Shown here: positions 31,891-39,438 of the stretch, one piece after another
How positions within the stretch are numbered: the first letter of the stretch is position 1
How the letters are laid out: each line of letters begins with the position of its first letter
From: JBBDYQ01 sp035553855
GTDB lineage: Bacteria; Actinomycetota; Thermoleophilia; Solirubrobacterales; Thermoleophilaceae
NCBI GenBank assembly: GCA_035553855.1
Contig: DATMJO010000123.1
Coordinates: forward strand, 1 to 64,000
Length of the DNA stretch: 64,000 nucleotides
Direction: 5' to 3'
Program-made: the position numbers and the translations under genes
The notes under the pieces: generated by a model
The model's input: the letters and a program-made list of their open reading frames with translations, nothing else
What the model was told of the DNA's origin: nothing
The model's database searches: none

Positions 31891-31980
31891 AGTCTAAGGC
31901 AGATTAGTCTAAGCTGGATTAGACAAGCGAAGGATGCGCCGCGCTCAGTCCGGAATATAGTCTAAACTGCTTTAGTCTAA
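31891..31980 (+). promoter_or_regulatory. Four AGTCTAA boxes in two 15-base-spaced pairs, with -10-like TATAGT
   Basis: AGTCTAA occurs at 31891-31897 and 31906-31912, and again at 31959-31965 and 31974-31980; within both pairs the copies start exactly 15 bases apart. An inverted TTAGAC (31919-31924) makes a GTCTAA-6-TTAGAC palindrome with the second box. TATAGT (31956-31961) overlaps the third box and is a plausible -10. The last box ends one base before the ATG at 31982. This is the layout of an operator for an autoregulated gene. The motif is A+T-rich against the background and is absent in this form from the other intergenic regions I examined. Confidence 0.65.
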
Positions 31981-31981
31981 G

Positions 31982-33475
31982 ATGGCTTCGACTACCGGCA
32001 TAGCCACTTACTCCTGGCCGGCGCGGGACGAGTTCGTCAATCGCAACGGGGATCTGCACGCGATGGAGCAGTGGTGGGACAGCCCTACGCGCGACTCTCT
32101 AGCCCTCCTCGGCCGACGGCGTGTCGGCAAGTCGTGGTTGTTCCGGGCTTTCGCCCACGACAAGCCGGCGATCATCCTAGTTGCTGATCGGGTCGTCACC
32201 GGGACGCAGATGGCTCGATTCGCCGAGCAGCTCGAACCGCTTCTTGGCGTCCGGCCCGATCTCCCGGATGTCGCCTCGCTGCTTCGCACGCTTTATCGAC
32301 TCGGAAGCGAGCGAAAGCTCCTGGCCGTCATCGATGAGTTCCCCTACCTCCTGCCTGACGGCACTGCCCGAGAGCAAGTCTTGACGGAGATTCAAGCGGT
32401 CATGGAAGACGAGCGTGAGTCCTCCCGGACAAAGCTCGCACTCTGTGGCTCTCTCATCGGTCAGATGGAATCGCTCCTTGCCGAGAAAAGCCCGATCAGC
32501 GGACGTCTGCGGCGGCTCGACATCTGGCCGATGACCTTTGGCGAGGCGCGCCCTCTCATGAGGCACGAGGAGCCACCAGCTGCCCGGGTTGAGCGCTATG
32601 CCGTCACGGGCGGAATGGCGCGGCACCTTGCCGAGCTCGGGGACGACGCCCCTGTGAGAGATCTCGTCTGCGGCCGAGTCCTAAACCGCCGCGGACCGCT
32701 CTTCGATGATCCCCGCTCGGTGTTGGAGCAAGAGCTTCGCGCGCCCGCTACGTACTTCTCGATTCTCGAGGAACTCGCAGACAACGCGGCTCAGCTCGAA
32801 CACCTATCGAAGGCGCTCGGAGTGGCGGGAAAGCAACTCACCCCCTATCTCGACACCTTGCGGGAGATGCGGTTGATATCGGCCTCACTCCCGGTGGGAG
32901 CGCCCAAAGACGCTCGAACCCGGAAGTTCCGTATCGATGACGGCTTCATTCGGTTCTGGTTCCGGTTTGTCTTCCCGAATCAGGAGAGCCTGCAAGCCGG
33001 GTTGCGACCCGATGACCTCTGGGACGGTGACATCGCCGTTCACCTGTCCGACCACGTTTCCCCGACCTTCGAGGACCTCTGTGTGCGTTGGACGAGGCTT
33101 CGCTACGGCGCGGAGGCGCAATCCGTCGGTGGCTGGTGGGGCAACGCCCTGAACGCGCATCGGCAGGCCGGCACGCGTACCACCGAAGAAGTCGACGTGG
33201 TCGGCACTTACCGGAAGCAGTTGCGGATCGTAGGTGAGTGCAAATGGACTGACCCCCCGATGCACCAATCGGTGCTCAATGACCTGCAGACCTTCAAGCT
33301 CCCCGCAATCGAGCAGGAAAAGCGGCTCAAGATTCCGAAGGCCGGCCCCCGGGTTCTGTTGTTTTCGAAGTCGGGATTCTCGACGGACCTTGCTGCTGCG
33401 GCCGAGAAGGACGAGCAAGTGACACTTGTCCCCGTCGAGCAGGTGGTCAACGACCTTGAGGTGGCTGGGCAGTAG
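31982..33475 (+). CDS. P-loop ATPase with C-terminal DUF234 nuclease-like domain
   Basis: The protein has 497 residues. The STAND/archaeal-type ATPase domain has Walker A LLGRRRVGKSW (Lys50), Walker B LLAVIDEFPYLL and sensor LALCGSLIG. A winged-helix segment lies around 260-310 (LEHLSKALGVAGKQLTPYLD). The C-terminal DUF234 domain has FRIDDGFIRFWFRFVFP and a PD-(D/E)xK-like pair: Asp in TEEVDVVGTY, then Glu-Cys-Lys in RIVGECKW. Function is not established; mobile-element-borne or defence roles have been proposed for related NTPases. Base composition is visibly less G+C-rich than its neighbours, and it lies next to tRNA-Phe, which suggests transfer. The ATG directly follows a box of the AGTCTAA array, and no Shine-Dalgarno sequence is seen. 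Confidence 0.85.
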   Translation: MASTTGIATYSWPARDEFVNRNGDLHAMEQWWDSPTRDSLALLGRRRVGKSWLFRAFAHDKPAIILVADRVVTGTQMARFAEQLEPLLGVRPDLPDVASLLRTLYRLGSERKLLAVIDEFPYLLPDGTAREQVLTEIQAVMEDERESSRTKLALCGSLIGQMESLLAEKSPISGRLRRLDIWPMTFGEARPLMRHEEPPAARVERYAVTGGMARHLAELGDDAPVRDLVCGRVLNRRGPLFDDPRSVLEQELRAPATYFSILEELADNAAQLEHLSKALGVAGKQLTPYLDTLREMRLISASLPVGAPKDARTRKFRIDDGFIRFWFRFVFPNQESLQAGLRPDDLWDGDIAVHLSDHVSPTFEDLCVRWTRLRYGAEAQSVGGWWGNALNAHRQAGTRTTEEVDVVGTYRKQLRIVGECKWTDPPMHQSVLNDLQTFKLPAIEQEKRLKIPKAGPRVLLFSKSGFSTDLAAAAEKDEQVTLVPVEQVVNDLEVAGQ

Positions 33476-33732
33476 ACCGGATCGGGCGACGCACCTTGAT
33501 CGCCGTTCGCATCCGCGGGGCGGTCCGTCGTCGTGCTGCCTCATACCCGGGGCCGTACAGAATCCCGGTTGCAGCCCGTACAAACCGGTTCCGGGCGGGC
33601 GCAGGGATGGCTTGCTAGTGCCTTTTTTGGACACGCCCATTGGAAGGCGCGGCTCCCGGCGCCACGCCATGGCGCCCGAACCTCGCCGCCACCGCCGATA
33701 CCGGGACCAAGCCGCGGTTAGGCTCGGAGCCC

Positions 33733-34299
33733 ATGCTGATCTACTCGATGGGCGCCTCGGTGGACGGCTTCATCGCCGACCGTGACGGCGCCTTCGGCTG
33801 GGGCGTCCCGGACGACGAGCAGTTCCGCTTCCATCTCGACCAGGTCCGCGGGCTCGGCGCGTGCCTTCTGGGCCGCAGGCTCTACGAGACGATGCTCGTG
33901 TGGGAGACGGATCCGTCGCTCCGCGACAGCGAGGACACGGACGCGTTCGCCGACGTCTGGACCGCGCTCCCGAAGGTCGTCTTCAGCCGCACGCTGGACC
34001 GCGTCGAGGGCAACGCCCGCCTGGCCGAGGCGCCGCTCGCCGAGGAGGTCGCCGCGGCGCTCGAGGCGACCGGCAAGGAGGTCGAGATCGGCGGGGCGGG
34101 CCTCGCCTCGGCGGCGATCGAGCTCGGCCTGGTCGACGAGTTCCACATCTTCCGCAGCCCGATCATCCTCGGCGGCGGCACGCCGCTCCTGCCGCCTGTC
34201 GCCGGCCACGTCACGCTCGACCTGGTCGAGACCAGGACGTTCGCCTCGCGCGTGGTCTACGAGCGCTACCGGCGCGCCCTGGCGGTGTCCCCACCCTGA
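33733..34299 (+). CDS. Dihydrofolate reductase/RibD C-terminal-like reductase
   Basis: The protein has 188 residues. Blocks are MLIYSMGASVDGFIADRDGAFGW, LLGRRLYETM, KVVFSRTLD, EIGGAGLASAAIELGLVDEF and SPIILGGGTPLLP, typical of the RibD_C/YyaP/YwjB group. These are NADPH-binding proteins of mostly unknown substrate. TAGGCT (33719-33724) ends 9 bases before the ATG. It is followed by a YCII/DGPF protein and an ECF42 sigma factor; all three families often occur together in actinobacteria. It is therefore probably part of the regulon or input of that sigma factor rather than a folate enzyme. Confidence 0.83.
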   Translation: MLIYSMGASVDGFIADRDGAFGWGVPDDEQFRFHLDQVRGLGACLLGRRLYETMLVWETDPSLRDSEDTDAFADVWTALPKVVFSRTLDRVEGNARLAEAPLAEEVAAALEATGKEVEIGGAGLASAAIELGLVDEFHIFRSPIILGGGTPLLPPVAGHVTLDLVETRTFASRVVYERYRRALAVSPP

Positions 34300-34386
34300 T
34301 TGACTGCGATGTCGAGGAGTCCCGGCCGGCTCCGCTCAACAGGTGAAGGGCCTCGACAGGCGCGGCCCATGAACCAGGAGATGCCG

Positions 34387-34806
34387 ATGCCCAAGTACCT
34401 GCTGCTCAAGCACTACCGCGGCGGCCCGGACCAGCACCGCCCCTATCCCCCGATGGACCAGTGGGACCCGGCGGATGTGGAGGCCCACAGGGCCTTCCAG
34501 CATCACGTCATCGAGCTGCTCGAGGAGCGAGGCGAGTACGTCGACGCGCGCGCCCTCACGCCGTCGCGCACCTGGGTCCGCTACGGCGGCCCGGACGCCG
34601 CACCCGTCACAACCGACGGCCCCCATCCCGAGACCAGCGATCTGGTCGCCGGCTGGCTGATGATCGACGTCGAGTCGCACGAGCGCGCGGTCGAGGTCGC
34701 CGCCCATGTCTCCTCCGAGCCCGGCCCCGGCGGGGAGCCGCTGTACGAGTGGATCGACGTCCGCGAGGTCATGTGGGAGCGCCCTCAGACGACCGACGCC
34801 GTGTGA
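34387..34806 (+). CDS. YCII-related/DGPF-domain protein
   Basis: The protein has 139 residues and the ferredoxin-like YCII fold: KYLLLKHYRGG, then TDGPHPETSDLVAGWLMIDV, with the family DGPF element as TDGPHPET, and EVAAHVSSEPG. DGPF proteins are the genetic partners of ECF42 sigma factors. The start at ATG 34387 was chosen because AGGAG lies six bases upstream; in-frame ATGs at 34369 and 34381 are alternatives. The stop overlaps the sigma factor's GTG (GTGA at 34803-34806). It may sense a small molecule or modify the sigma factor; this is unproven. Confidence 0.85.
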   Translation: MPKYLLLKHYRGGPDQHRPYPPMDQWDPADVEAHRAFQHHVIELLEERGEYVDARALTPSRTWVRYGGPDAAPVTTDGPHPETSDLVAGWLMIDVESHERAVEVAAHVSSEPGPGGEPLYEWIDVREVMWERPQTTDAV

Positions 34807-35984
34807 TCGGCGAGCCGTCGCTGGACGAGGGCGCGCTGCGCGCCCTCGTCCCACGGGTGCTGGCGGGGCTCGTTCGCCGGGGCGAGGACTTCGACGCCGC
34901 CGAGGACGCGCTTCAGGAGGCGCTGCTGGAGGCGCTGCGCGTGTGGCCCGAGCACCCGCCGGACGACCCGCGGGCGTGGCTCACGAGCGTCGCCACGCGC
35001 CGGCTGGTCGATGCCCGCCGCAGCGAGGCCGCGCGCGCCCGCCGGGAGGAGACCGTGCAGGCCGAGCCGCCGCCGGGCGCCGCCGAGGAGCACGACGACA
35101 CGCTCTTCCTGCTCTTCCGCTGCTGCCACCCAGACCTCGCTCCCGCCTCGCAGGTGGCGCTGACGCTGCGCGCCGTCGGCGGCCTCACCACCCGCGAGAT
35201 CGCCGACGCCTTCTATGTGCCCGAGGCGACCATGGCGCAGCGGATCAGCCGCGCCAAGCGCGCCCTGCGCGGGCGCCGCCTGGACCGGCCCGGCGACCTC
35301 GCCGTGGTCCTGCGCGTGCTCTACCTCGTCTACACGGCCGGGCACGCGGGCCGGGTGGACCTCGCGCGCGAGGCGATCCGGCTCGCCCGCCAGCTCACCC
35401 TCGCCACCGACGAGCCCGAGGCGCGCGGGCTGCTCGCGCTGCTGCTCCTCAGCCACGCCCGCCTGCCCGCGCGGTTCGACTCCGAGGGCCGGATCGTCAC
35501 CCTCGACCGCCAGGACCGAAGCCTCTGGGACGCCCGCGAGATCGTCGAGGGCGTGCGCGTCCTGCAGTCGGCGCTGGCCGTCGGCCGCCCCGGCCGCTAC
35601 CAGATCGAGGCCGCGATCGCGGCCCTCCACGACGACGCGGCGAGCGCCGAGGAGACCGACTGGCCGCAGATACTCGCCTGGTACGACGACCTGCTGGCGC
35701 TCAGCGACGACCCGGTGCGCCGCGACCCCGCCGCCGTGCTCGGCCGCGCGGTCGCCGTCGGCCACGTCCTCGGGGCCGCCGCGGGTCTCGACGAGACAGA
35801 CCGGCTGCGCGAGGTGCTCGGTGAGCGCCACCGCTGGCACGCCGTCCGCGGCCACCTCCACGAACTGGGCGGCGACCTCGCGGCCGCCGCCGATGACTAC
35901 GCGGAGGCAGCCCGCCGGGCGACGAGCGTCGCCGAGCGCGACCACCTGATCCGCCGGGCCGCCCGCGCGCGGGCCGGTGGATGA
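34803..35984 (+). CDS. ECF42-type RNA polymerase sigma factor with TPR-like C-terminus
   Basis: The protein has 393 residues. Region 2 is FDAAEDALQEALLEALRVWP with AWLTSVATRRLVDARR. Region 4 is ASQVALTLRAVGGLTTREIADAFYVPEATMAQRISRAKRAL. A long helical C-terminal domain (about 190-393) follows, with VLYLVYTAGHAG, LLLLSHARLPARFDSEGRIV and DWPQILAWYDDLLAL, the conserved extension of ECF42. No anti-sigma factor is adjacent, as expected: in this group the extension and the DGPF protein are thought to take over regulation. The GTG overlaps the YCII stop. A CCTGGCA-family motif follows the stop codon by about 10 bases. Confidence 0.9.
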   Translation: MIGEPSLDEGALRALVPRVLAGLVRRGEDFDAAEDALQEALLEALRVWPEHPPDDPRAWLTSVATRRLVDARRSEAARARREETVQAEPPPGAAEEHDDTLFLLFRCCHPDLAPASQVALTLRAVGGLTTREIADAFYVPEATMAQRISRAKRALRGRRLDRPGDLAVVLRVLYLVYTAGHAGRVDLAREAIRLARQLTLATDEPEARGLLALLLLSHARLPARFDSEGRIVTLDRQDRSLWDAREIVEGVRVLQSALAVGRPGRYQIEAAIAALHDDAASAEETDWPQILAWYDDLLALSDDPVRRDPAAVLGRAVAVGHVLGAAAGLDETDRLREVLGERHRWHAVRGHLHELGGDLAAAADDYAEAARRATSVAERDHLIRRAARARAGG

Positions 35985-35990
35985 ACGGTT

Positions 35991-36012
35991 GGTCCCTGGC
36001 ATCTTTGTTTCA
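35991..36012 (+). repeat. Degenerate CCTGGCA-family motif after ECF42 gene
   Basis: GGTCCCTGGCATCTTTGTTTCA matches the right half of the 25-base palindrome (CCTGGCACTGTTTCA) with an insertion and changes. It begins 6 bases after the ECF42 stop. The preceding bases (GATGAACGGTT) match those before the copy at 37301 (GATGAAGCGTT), so the repeat unit includes the flanking sequence. Confidence 0.6.
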
Positions 36013-36104
36013 CCCCGGCGGACCGGCGACCGCGGCTCGTCCGCCTGCGAACCCCCATGCCCGGTGGCCGTTCCCCGGCGGAGGCGGCGGGTACGCACGC
36101 CTCC

Positions 36105-37295
36105 ATGCGAGCACTCACCTACCACGGCCCGCGCGACGTGCGGGTCGACAACGTGCCGGACCCGGCGATCGAGCAGCCCACCGACGCGATCATCCGGATC
36201 ACCTCGAGCGGCATCTGCGGCTCCGACCTGCATCTGTACGAGGTCCTCGACCCCTTCCTCGACGCGGGCGACGTGCTCGGACACGAGCCGATGGGGATCG
36301 TCGAGGAGGTCGGCGCCGAGGTCGACGGGATCGCCGCCGGCGACCGCGTCGTGATCCCCTTCAACATCTCCTGCGGTCACTGCTTCATGTGCGACCGCGG
36401 GCTGCAATCGCAGTGCGAGACCACCCAGGTCCACGAGCAGGGCACCGGCGCGGCGCTCTTCGGCTACACGAAGCTCTACGGCCAGGTGCCCGGCGCGCAG
36501 GCGGAGTATCTGCGCGTGCCGCAGGCGCACTACGGGCCGATCAAGGTGCCCGAGGGGCCGCCCGACGACCGCTTCGTCTATCTCTCCGACGTCCTGCCCA
36601 CCGCGTGGCAGGCCGTCGAGTACGCCGATGTCCCGGATGACGGCGTGCTGCTCGTCCTCGGCCTGGGACCGATCGGGGAGATGTGCACGCGCGTCGCCCA
36701 GCACCGCGGCGTCGAGCGCGTGCTCGCGGTCGACCTCGTGCCGGAGCGCCTCGAGCGCGCCCGCACGCATGGAGTCGAGGCCCTCGATCTGACGAGCCAC
36801 GACGGTGAGCTGCCCGGCGTCGTGCGCGAGCTGACGGGCGGACGCGGCCCCGACGCCGTCATCGACGCCGTCGGGATGGAGGCCCACGGCTCGCCCGTCG
36901 CGAAGCTCGCGCAGCGGATCACCGGGATGCTGCCCGACTCCATCAGCCGCCCGATGACCGAGAAGTTCGGCGTCGACCGCCTGAGCGCGCTGCACGCGGC
37001 GATCGAGCTCGTCCGGCGCGGCGGAACGATCTCCCTGTCGGGCGTCTACGGCGGCGCCGCCAGCCCGATGCCGCTGATCCAGATGTTCGACAAGCAGATC
37101 ACGGTGCGCATGGGCCAGGCGAACGTCAAGCGCTGGGTCGACGAGATCATGCCCCTCCTTACGGGCGACGACGATCCGCTCGGGGTCGAGGACTTCGCGA
37201 CCCACCACGTGGCGCTCGACGATGCCCCACAGGCGTACGAGGCATTTCAGAAGAAGGAGGACGACACCTTCAAGGTGTTGATCGCGCCGGGATGA
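36105..37295 (+). CDS. Zinc-dependent alcohol dehydrogenase (formaldehyde-dehydrogenase-like MDR)
   Basis: The protein has 396 residues. Catalytic zinc ligands are Cys in SSGICGSDLHLY, His in LGHEPMGIV (with the adjacent Glu) and a later residue. The structural zinc site is four cysteines in CGHCFMCDRGLQSQC. The Rossmann motif is LVLGLGPIGEMCTRVAQ, with an acidic VDLVPERL after strand 2. The long insert and overall layout resemble glutathione-independent formaldehyde dehydrogenases and actinobacterial MDR enzymes. The ATG at 36105 begins the conserved MRALTYHGPRDV; the open frame upstream lacks family similarity. It ends with a CCTGGCAC-family motif right after its stop. Confidence 0.87.
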   Translation: MRALTYHGPRDVRVDNVPDPAIEQPTDAIIRITSSGICGSDLHLYEVLDPFLDAGDVLGHEPMGIVEEVGAEVDGIAAGDRVVIPFNISCGHCFMCDRGLQSQCETTQVHEQGTGAALFGYTKLYGQVPGAQAEYLRVPQAHYGPIKVPEGPPDDRFVYLSDVLPTAWQAVEYADVPDDGVLLVLGLGPIGEMCTRVAQHRGVERVLAVDLVPERLERARTHGVEALDLTSHDGELPGVVRELTGGRGPDAVIDAVGMEAHGSPVAKLAQRITGMLPDSISRPMTEKFGVDRLSALHAAIELVRRGGTISLSGVYGGAASPMPLIQMFDKQITVRMGQANVKRWVDEIMPLLTGDDDPLGVEDFATHHVALDDAPQAYEAFQKKEDDTFKVLIAPG

Positions 37296-37300
37296 AGCGT

Positions 37301-37320
37301 TGGTCCCTGGCACCTCTGTT
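37301..37320 (+). repeat. Degenerate CCTGGCAC-family motif after alcohol dehydrogenase gene
   Basis: TGGTCCCTGGCACCTCTGTT begins 6 bases after the stop codon and is clearly related to the copy at 35991. Confidence 0.6.
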
Positions 37321-37370
37321 GCGGGGGCGTCTGCCGGGCCGGTGGCGCCCCGACGCCCTATCGTCACCTC

Positions 37371-37985
37371 GTGCGCATTCCCGCCGCCCGGCACGCCGAC
37401 CGCCCCTGGCGCATCCACGACCTGGCCCGGGACTTCCGCGTCGAGGACGTCTGGGCGCTGCCCACGCCCGGCGGCCCGGATGACTTCCCGCTGCTCGTCG
37501 AGGCGGTCGCCGAAGGCGACCCGTCGCAATCCGGCTCGCGCGCGAGCCGCGCGCTCTGGGCGCTCCGCTGGAAGCTCGGCGAGGTCTTCGGCTGGGACGA
37601 CCCGGACTCGGGCCTCGGCGCGCGCGTGCCCACCCTGCGCGGCCGCCTACCAGGCGATCTCCGCGGCAGCGCCGACGGCGTCGACTTCTCCGCGCTCCCC
37701 TTCACCCCGCTCTACCTCACTCACGAGGAGTTCGCCGCCGAGATCGCCAACCGCACCGTCCACGGCGTGATGCACCTCGGCTGGGTGGAGGGCGACGACG
37801 GCCGCCACCACGGCGAGATGGCGGTCTACGTGAAGCCCAACGGCGCCTTCGGCCGCGCATACATGGCGGCGATCCGGCCCTTCCGGCTGCTGCTGATCTA
37901 CCCGGCGGCCATGCGCCAGATCGAGCGGCGCTGGAGCGCCGCGAAGCGCGCTCCGGCGCCCGGCGACACGGCACCCCTCGAGTAG
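37371..37985 (+). CDS. DUF2867 family protein
   Basis: The protein has 204 residues. The conserved body includes WRIHDLARDFRVEDVWALP, ALWALRWKLGEVFGWD, FTPLYLTHEEFAAEIANRTV, HLGWV, and MAVYVKPNGAFGRAYMAAI, typical of DUF2867. Function unknown; the family is soluble and sometimes fused to SDR-like epimerases. The GTG start at 37371 has TATCGT (37359-37364) ending 7 bases upstream. Its TAG stop is part of TAGGCT (37983-37988), the -10-like hexamer of the next gene. Confidence 0.78.
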   Translation: MRIPAARHADRPWRIHDLARDFRVEDVWALPTPGGPDDFPLLVEAVAEGDPSQSGSRASRALWALRWKLGEVFGWDDPDSGLGARVPTLRGRLPGDLRGSADGVDFSALPFTPLYLTHEEFAAEIANRTVHGVMHLGWVEGDDGRHHGEMAVYVKPNGAFGRAYMAAIRPFRLLLIYPAAMRQIERRWSAAKRAPAPGDTAPLE

Positions 37986-37995
37986 GCTCCCATCG

Positions 37996-38454
37996 ATGTC
38001 CTACATCGCCGAGGAGGCGCGACGGGAGTTGCTCGACACGCTCGGCGATGCGATCGACGAGATCGCCGGCGCGCTCGCGGCGCTGGGCGACGCCTACGAA
38101 CAGCTCGACGTGATCGGCGCCGACCGCCTCGAGGAGGAGCTCTTCCGGCCCGTCCAGGCGGCCTACGGGCGGGCGAAGCGGACGCACGCCGCCTTCGCGA
38201 AGGGCCACGGGCTGCCCGGACGGGACTTCTCGTCGGCGAACGCAGGGCTTCCCTCCACGGGACTCCGCGGCTTCATCGACAGCGCCGTCGAGTCCGTCAC
38301 CGAGGCCGACGCCGTGCTCTCCGAGCTTCAGGACTCGATGATGCCCGTCGAGGTCGGCGATCCGGAGCTTCGAGCCGGGCTCAGCGAGGTCCGCGGCCTG
38401 CTGGGCCAGGTGCGGGGCAACGCACGCGAGTTCGTGCGCACACTCGGTCGCTGA
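37996..38454 (+). CDS. Hypothetical helical protein, 152 residues
   Basis: I do not recognise a family. The sequence is strongly helical and acidic-to-neutral (EEARRELLDTLGDAIDEIAG, AYGRAKRTHAAFAKGHGLPG, VTEADAVLSELQDSM), without signal peptide or membrane segment; a four-helix bundle is likely. Codon usage is like that of the neighbours. TAGGCT ends 8 bases before the ATG. It stands between DUF2867 and a PhnB-like gene on the same strand. Confidence 0.7.
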   Translation: MSYIAEEARRELLDTLGDAIDEIAGALAALGDAYEQLDVIGADRLEEELFRPVQAAYGRAKRTHAAFAKGHGLPGRDFSSANAGLPSTGLRGFIDSAVESVTEADAVLSELQDSMMPVEVGDPELRAGLSEVRGLLGQVRGNAREFVRTLGR

Positions 38455-38509
38455 CGCCCTCCGCGCTCGCGTCGTAGCCTCCGGGCACCCGATCCAGAGG
38501 AGCACAGCC

Positions 38510-38986
38510 ATGAGCACGCTCACGACCTGCCTGTGGTTCGACACCGAGGCCGAGGAGGCCGCCACCTTCTACACCTCGATCTTCCCGAACTCGGGCATCG
38601 GCGCGGTCGCCCGCTACAGCGAGGCCGGGCCGGGCGAGGCCGGCTCGGTGATGACCGTTTCCTTCGAGCTCGACGGCCAGAGCTTCATGGGGATCAACGG
38701 CGGCCCCGAGTTCACCCACAGCGAGGCCGTCTCCTTCCAGATCCCCTGCGAATCCCAGGAGGAGGTCGACCGCTACTGGGCGCGCCTCACCCAAGGCGGT
38801 GAGGAGAGCGTGTGCGGCTGGCTCAAGGACCGCTTCGGCATCTCCTGGCAGGTCACCCCGCGGCGCCTCGTCGAGCTGCTCGGCGGCTCCGACCCGGCGA
38901 CCGCCGCCAGGGTCGCGGAGGCGATGTTCAAGATGCGCAAGATCGACATCGCGGCGATCGAGGAGGCGGCCGGCAACCCGGCATAG
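38510..38986 (+). CDS. PhnB-like VOC-superfamily protein
   Basis: The protein has 158 residues of the PhnB/3-demethylubiquinone-methyltransferase-like VOC group: TCLWFDTEAEEAATFYTSIF, VMTVSFELDGQSFMGINGG, FTHSEAVSFQIPCESQEEVD, WLKDRFGISWQVTPRRLVEL and KMRKIDIAAIEEA. The function of this group is not established; it is common near ECF sigma factors of the ECF41/42 type. The ATG has AGAGGAG about 7 bases upstream. An arsI remnant starts directly after its stop codon in another frame. Confidence 0.86.
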   Translation: MSTLTTCLWFDTEAEEAATFYTSIFPNSGIGAVARYSEAGPGEAGSVMTVSFELDGQSFMGINGGPEFTHSEAVSFQIPCESQEEVDRYWARLTQGGEESVCGWLKDRFGISWQVTPRRLVELLGGSDPATAARVAEAMFKMRKIDIAAIEEAAGNPA

Positions 38987-38987
38987 G

Positions 38988-39080
38988 GCCTGCTGCTACG
39001 CGCGCCAGGACAAGGTCTTCACCACCCACGCCGACAAGGAGACCGAGCGCAGCGAGGGCTCCGCCTGCTGCGTTGCATAG
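38988..39080 (+). pseudogene. C-terminal remnant of arsI (organoarsenical C-As lyase)
   Basis: Thirty codons ending in TAG read ACCYARQDKVFTTHADKETE, then RSEGSACCVA. ArsI/CadI proteins have the arsenic-binding block CCYAxQDKxW, then DPDGNxWE, a variable stretch and a C-terminal CC pair. Here CCYARQDKVF is followed almost at once by THADKETERSEGSACC, so the DPDG core is deleted, and everything before CCYA is missing. No start codon is present. Its position directly before arsR, aquaglyceroporin and arsC supports an origin as part of the ars operon. The last bases carry the -10-like element of arsR. Recognition of the motif is from memory. Confidence 0.7.
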
Positions 39081-39083
39081 ACT
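39078..39083 (+). promoter_or_regulatory. -10-like TAGACT of the ars operon
   Basis: TAGACT overlaps the stop codon of the arsI remnant and ends 8 bases before the arsR ATG, so the transcript would be leaderless. No ArsR-type inverted repeat was evident by eye. Confidence 0.4.
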
Positions 39084-39090
39084 CCTGTCC

Positions 39091-39438
39091 ATGGAGCTGG
39101 AGCTCGCCCCGAAGACCAAGCGCCCCAAGGGCGAGGTCTGCGGCGAGCCGGTCGCCCTTCCCGAGGTCGACCGCGAGGCCGCCGCGCGCCTCGCGGTCCT
39201 CGGGAAGGCGCTGTCGGACCCGATCCGGATCCAGCTCCTCGACGTGCTCCGCCGCCACGCCGGTGAGGTCTGCGTCTGCGAGCTCGTGCCGCTGTTCGAG
39301 GTCTCGCAGCCCACCGTCAGCCACCACCTGAAGGTGCTGCGCGACGCGGGCCTCGTCGAGTCCGAGAAGCGCGGCCTCTGGGCCTACTACTACGTCCCGC
39401 CCGGCGCGCTCGACGACCTGGCGGACTGGCTCGGGTGA
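39091..39438 (+). CDS. arsR: ArsR-family arsenic-responsive repressor
   Basis: The protein has 115 residues with a winged HTH: LGKALSDPIRIQLLDVLRRH, VSQPTVSHHLKVLRDAGLVE and EKRGLWAYYYV. The metalloid site ELCVCD of E. coli ArsR corresponds to EVCVCELV (Cys61, Cys63), with a further Cys17 near the N-terminus that could be the third As(III) ligand. It heads an operon with an aquaglyceroporin (GTGA overlap) and arsC (32-base overlap). It should repress its own operon until As(III) binds. The ATG was chosen over the open upstream frame because of the adjacent -10-like sequence. Confidence 0.9.
   Translation: MELELAPKTKRPKGEVCGEPVALPEVDREAAARLAVLGKALSDPIRIQLLDVLRRHAGEVCVCELVPLFEVSQPTVSHHLKVLRDAGLVESEKRGLWAYYYVPPGALDDLADWLG

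Noticed and set aside
33476..33732. Right-hand attachment site (repeat of the tRNA-Phe 3' end) for an island
   Set aside because: Reading both strands I found no repeat of GGTTCGAGTCCGGG-like sequence or other clear direct repeat; a computed search would be needed.
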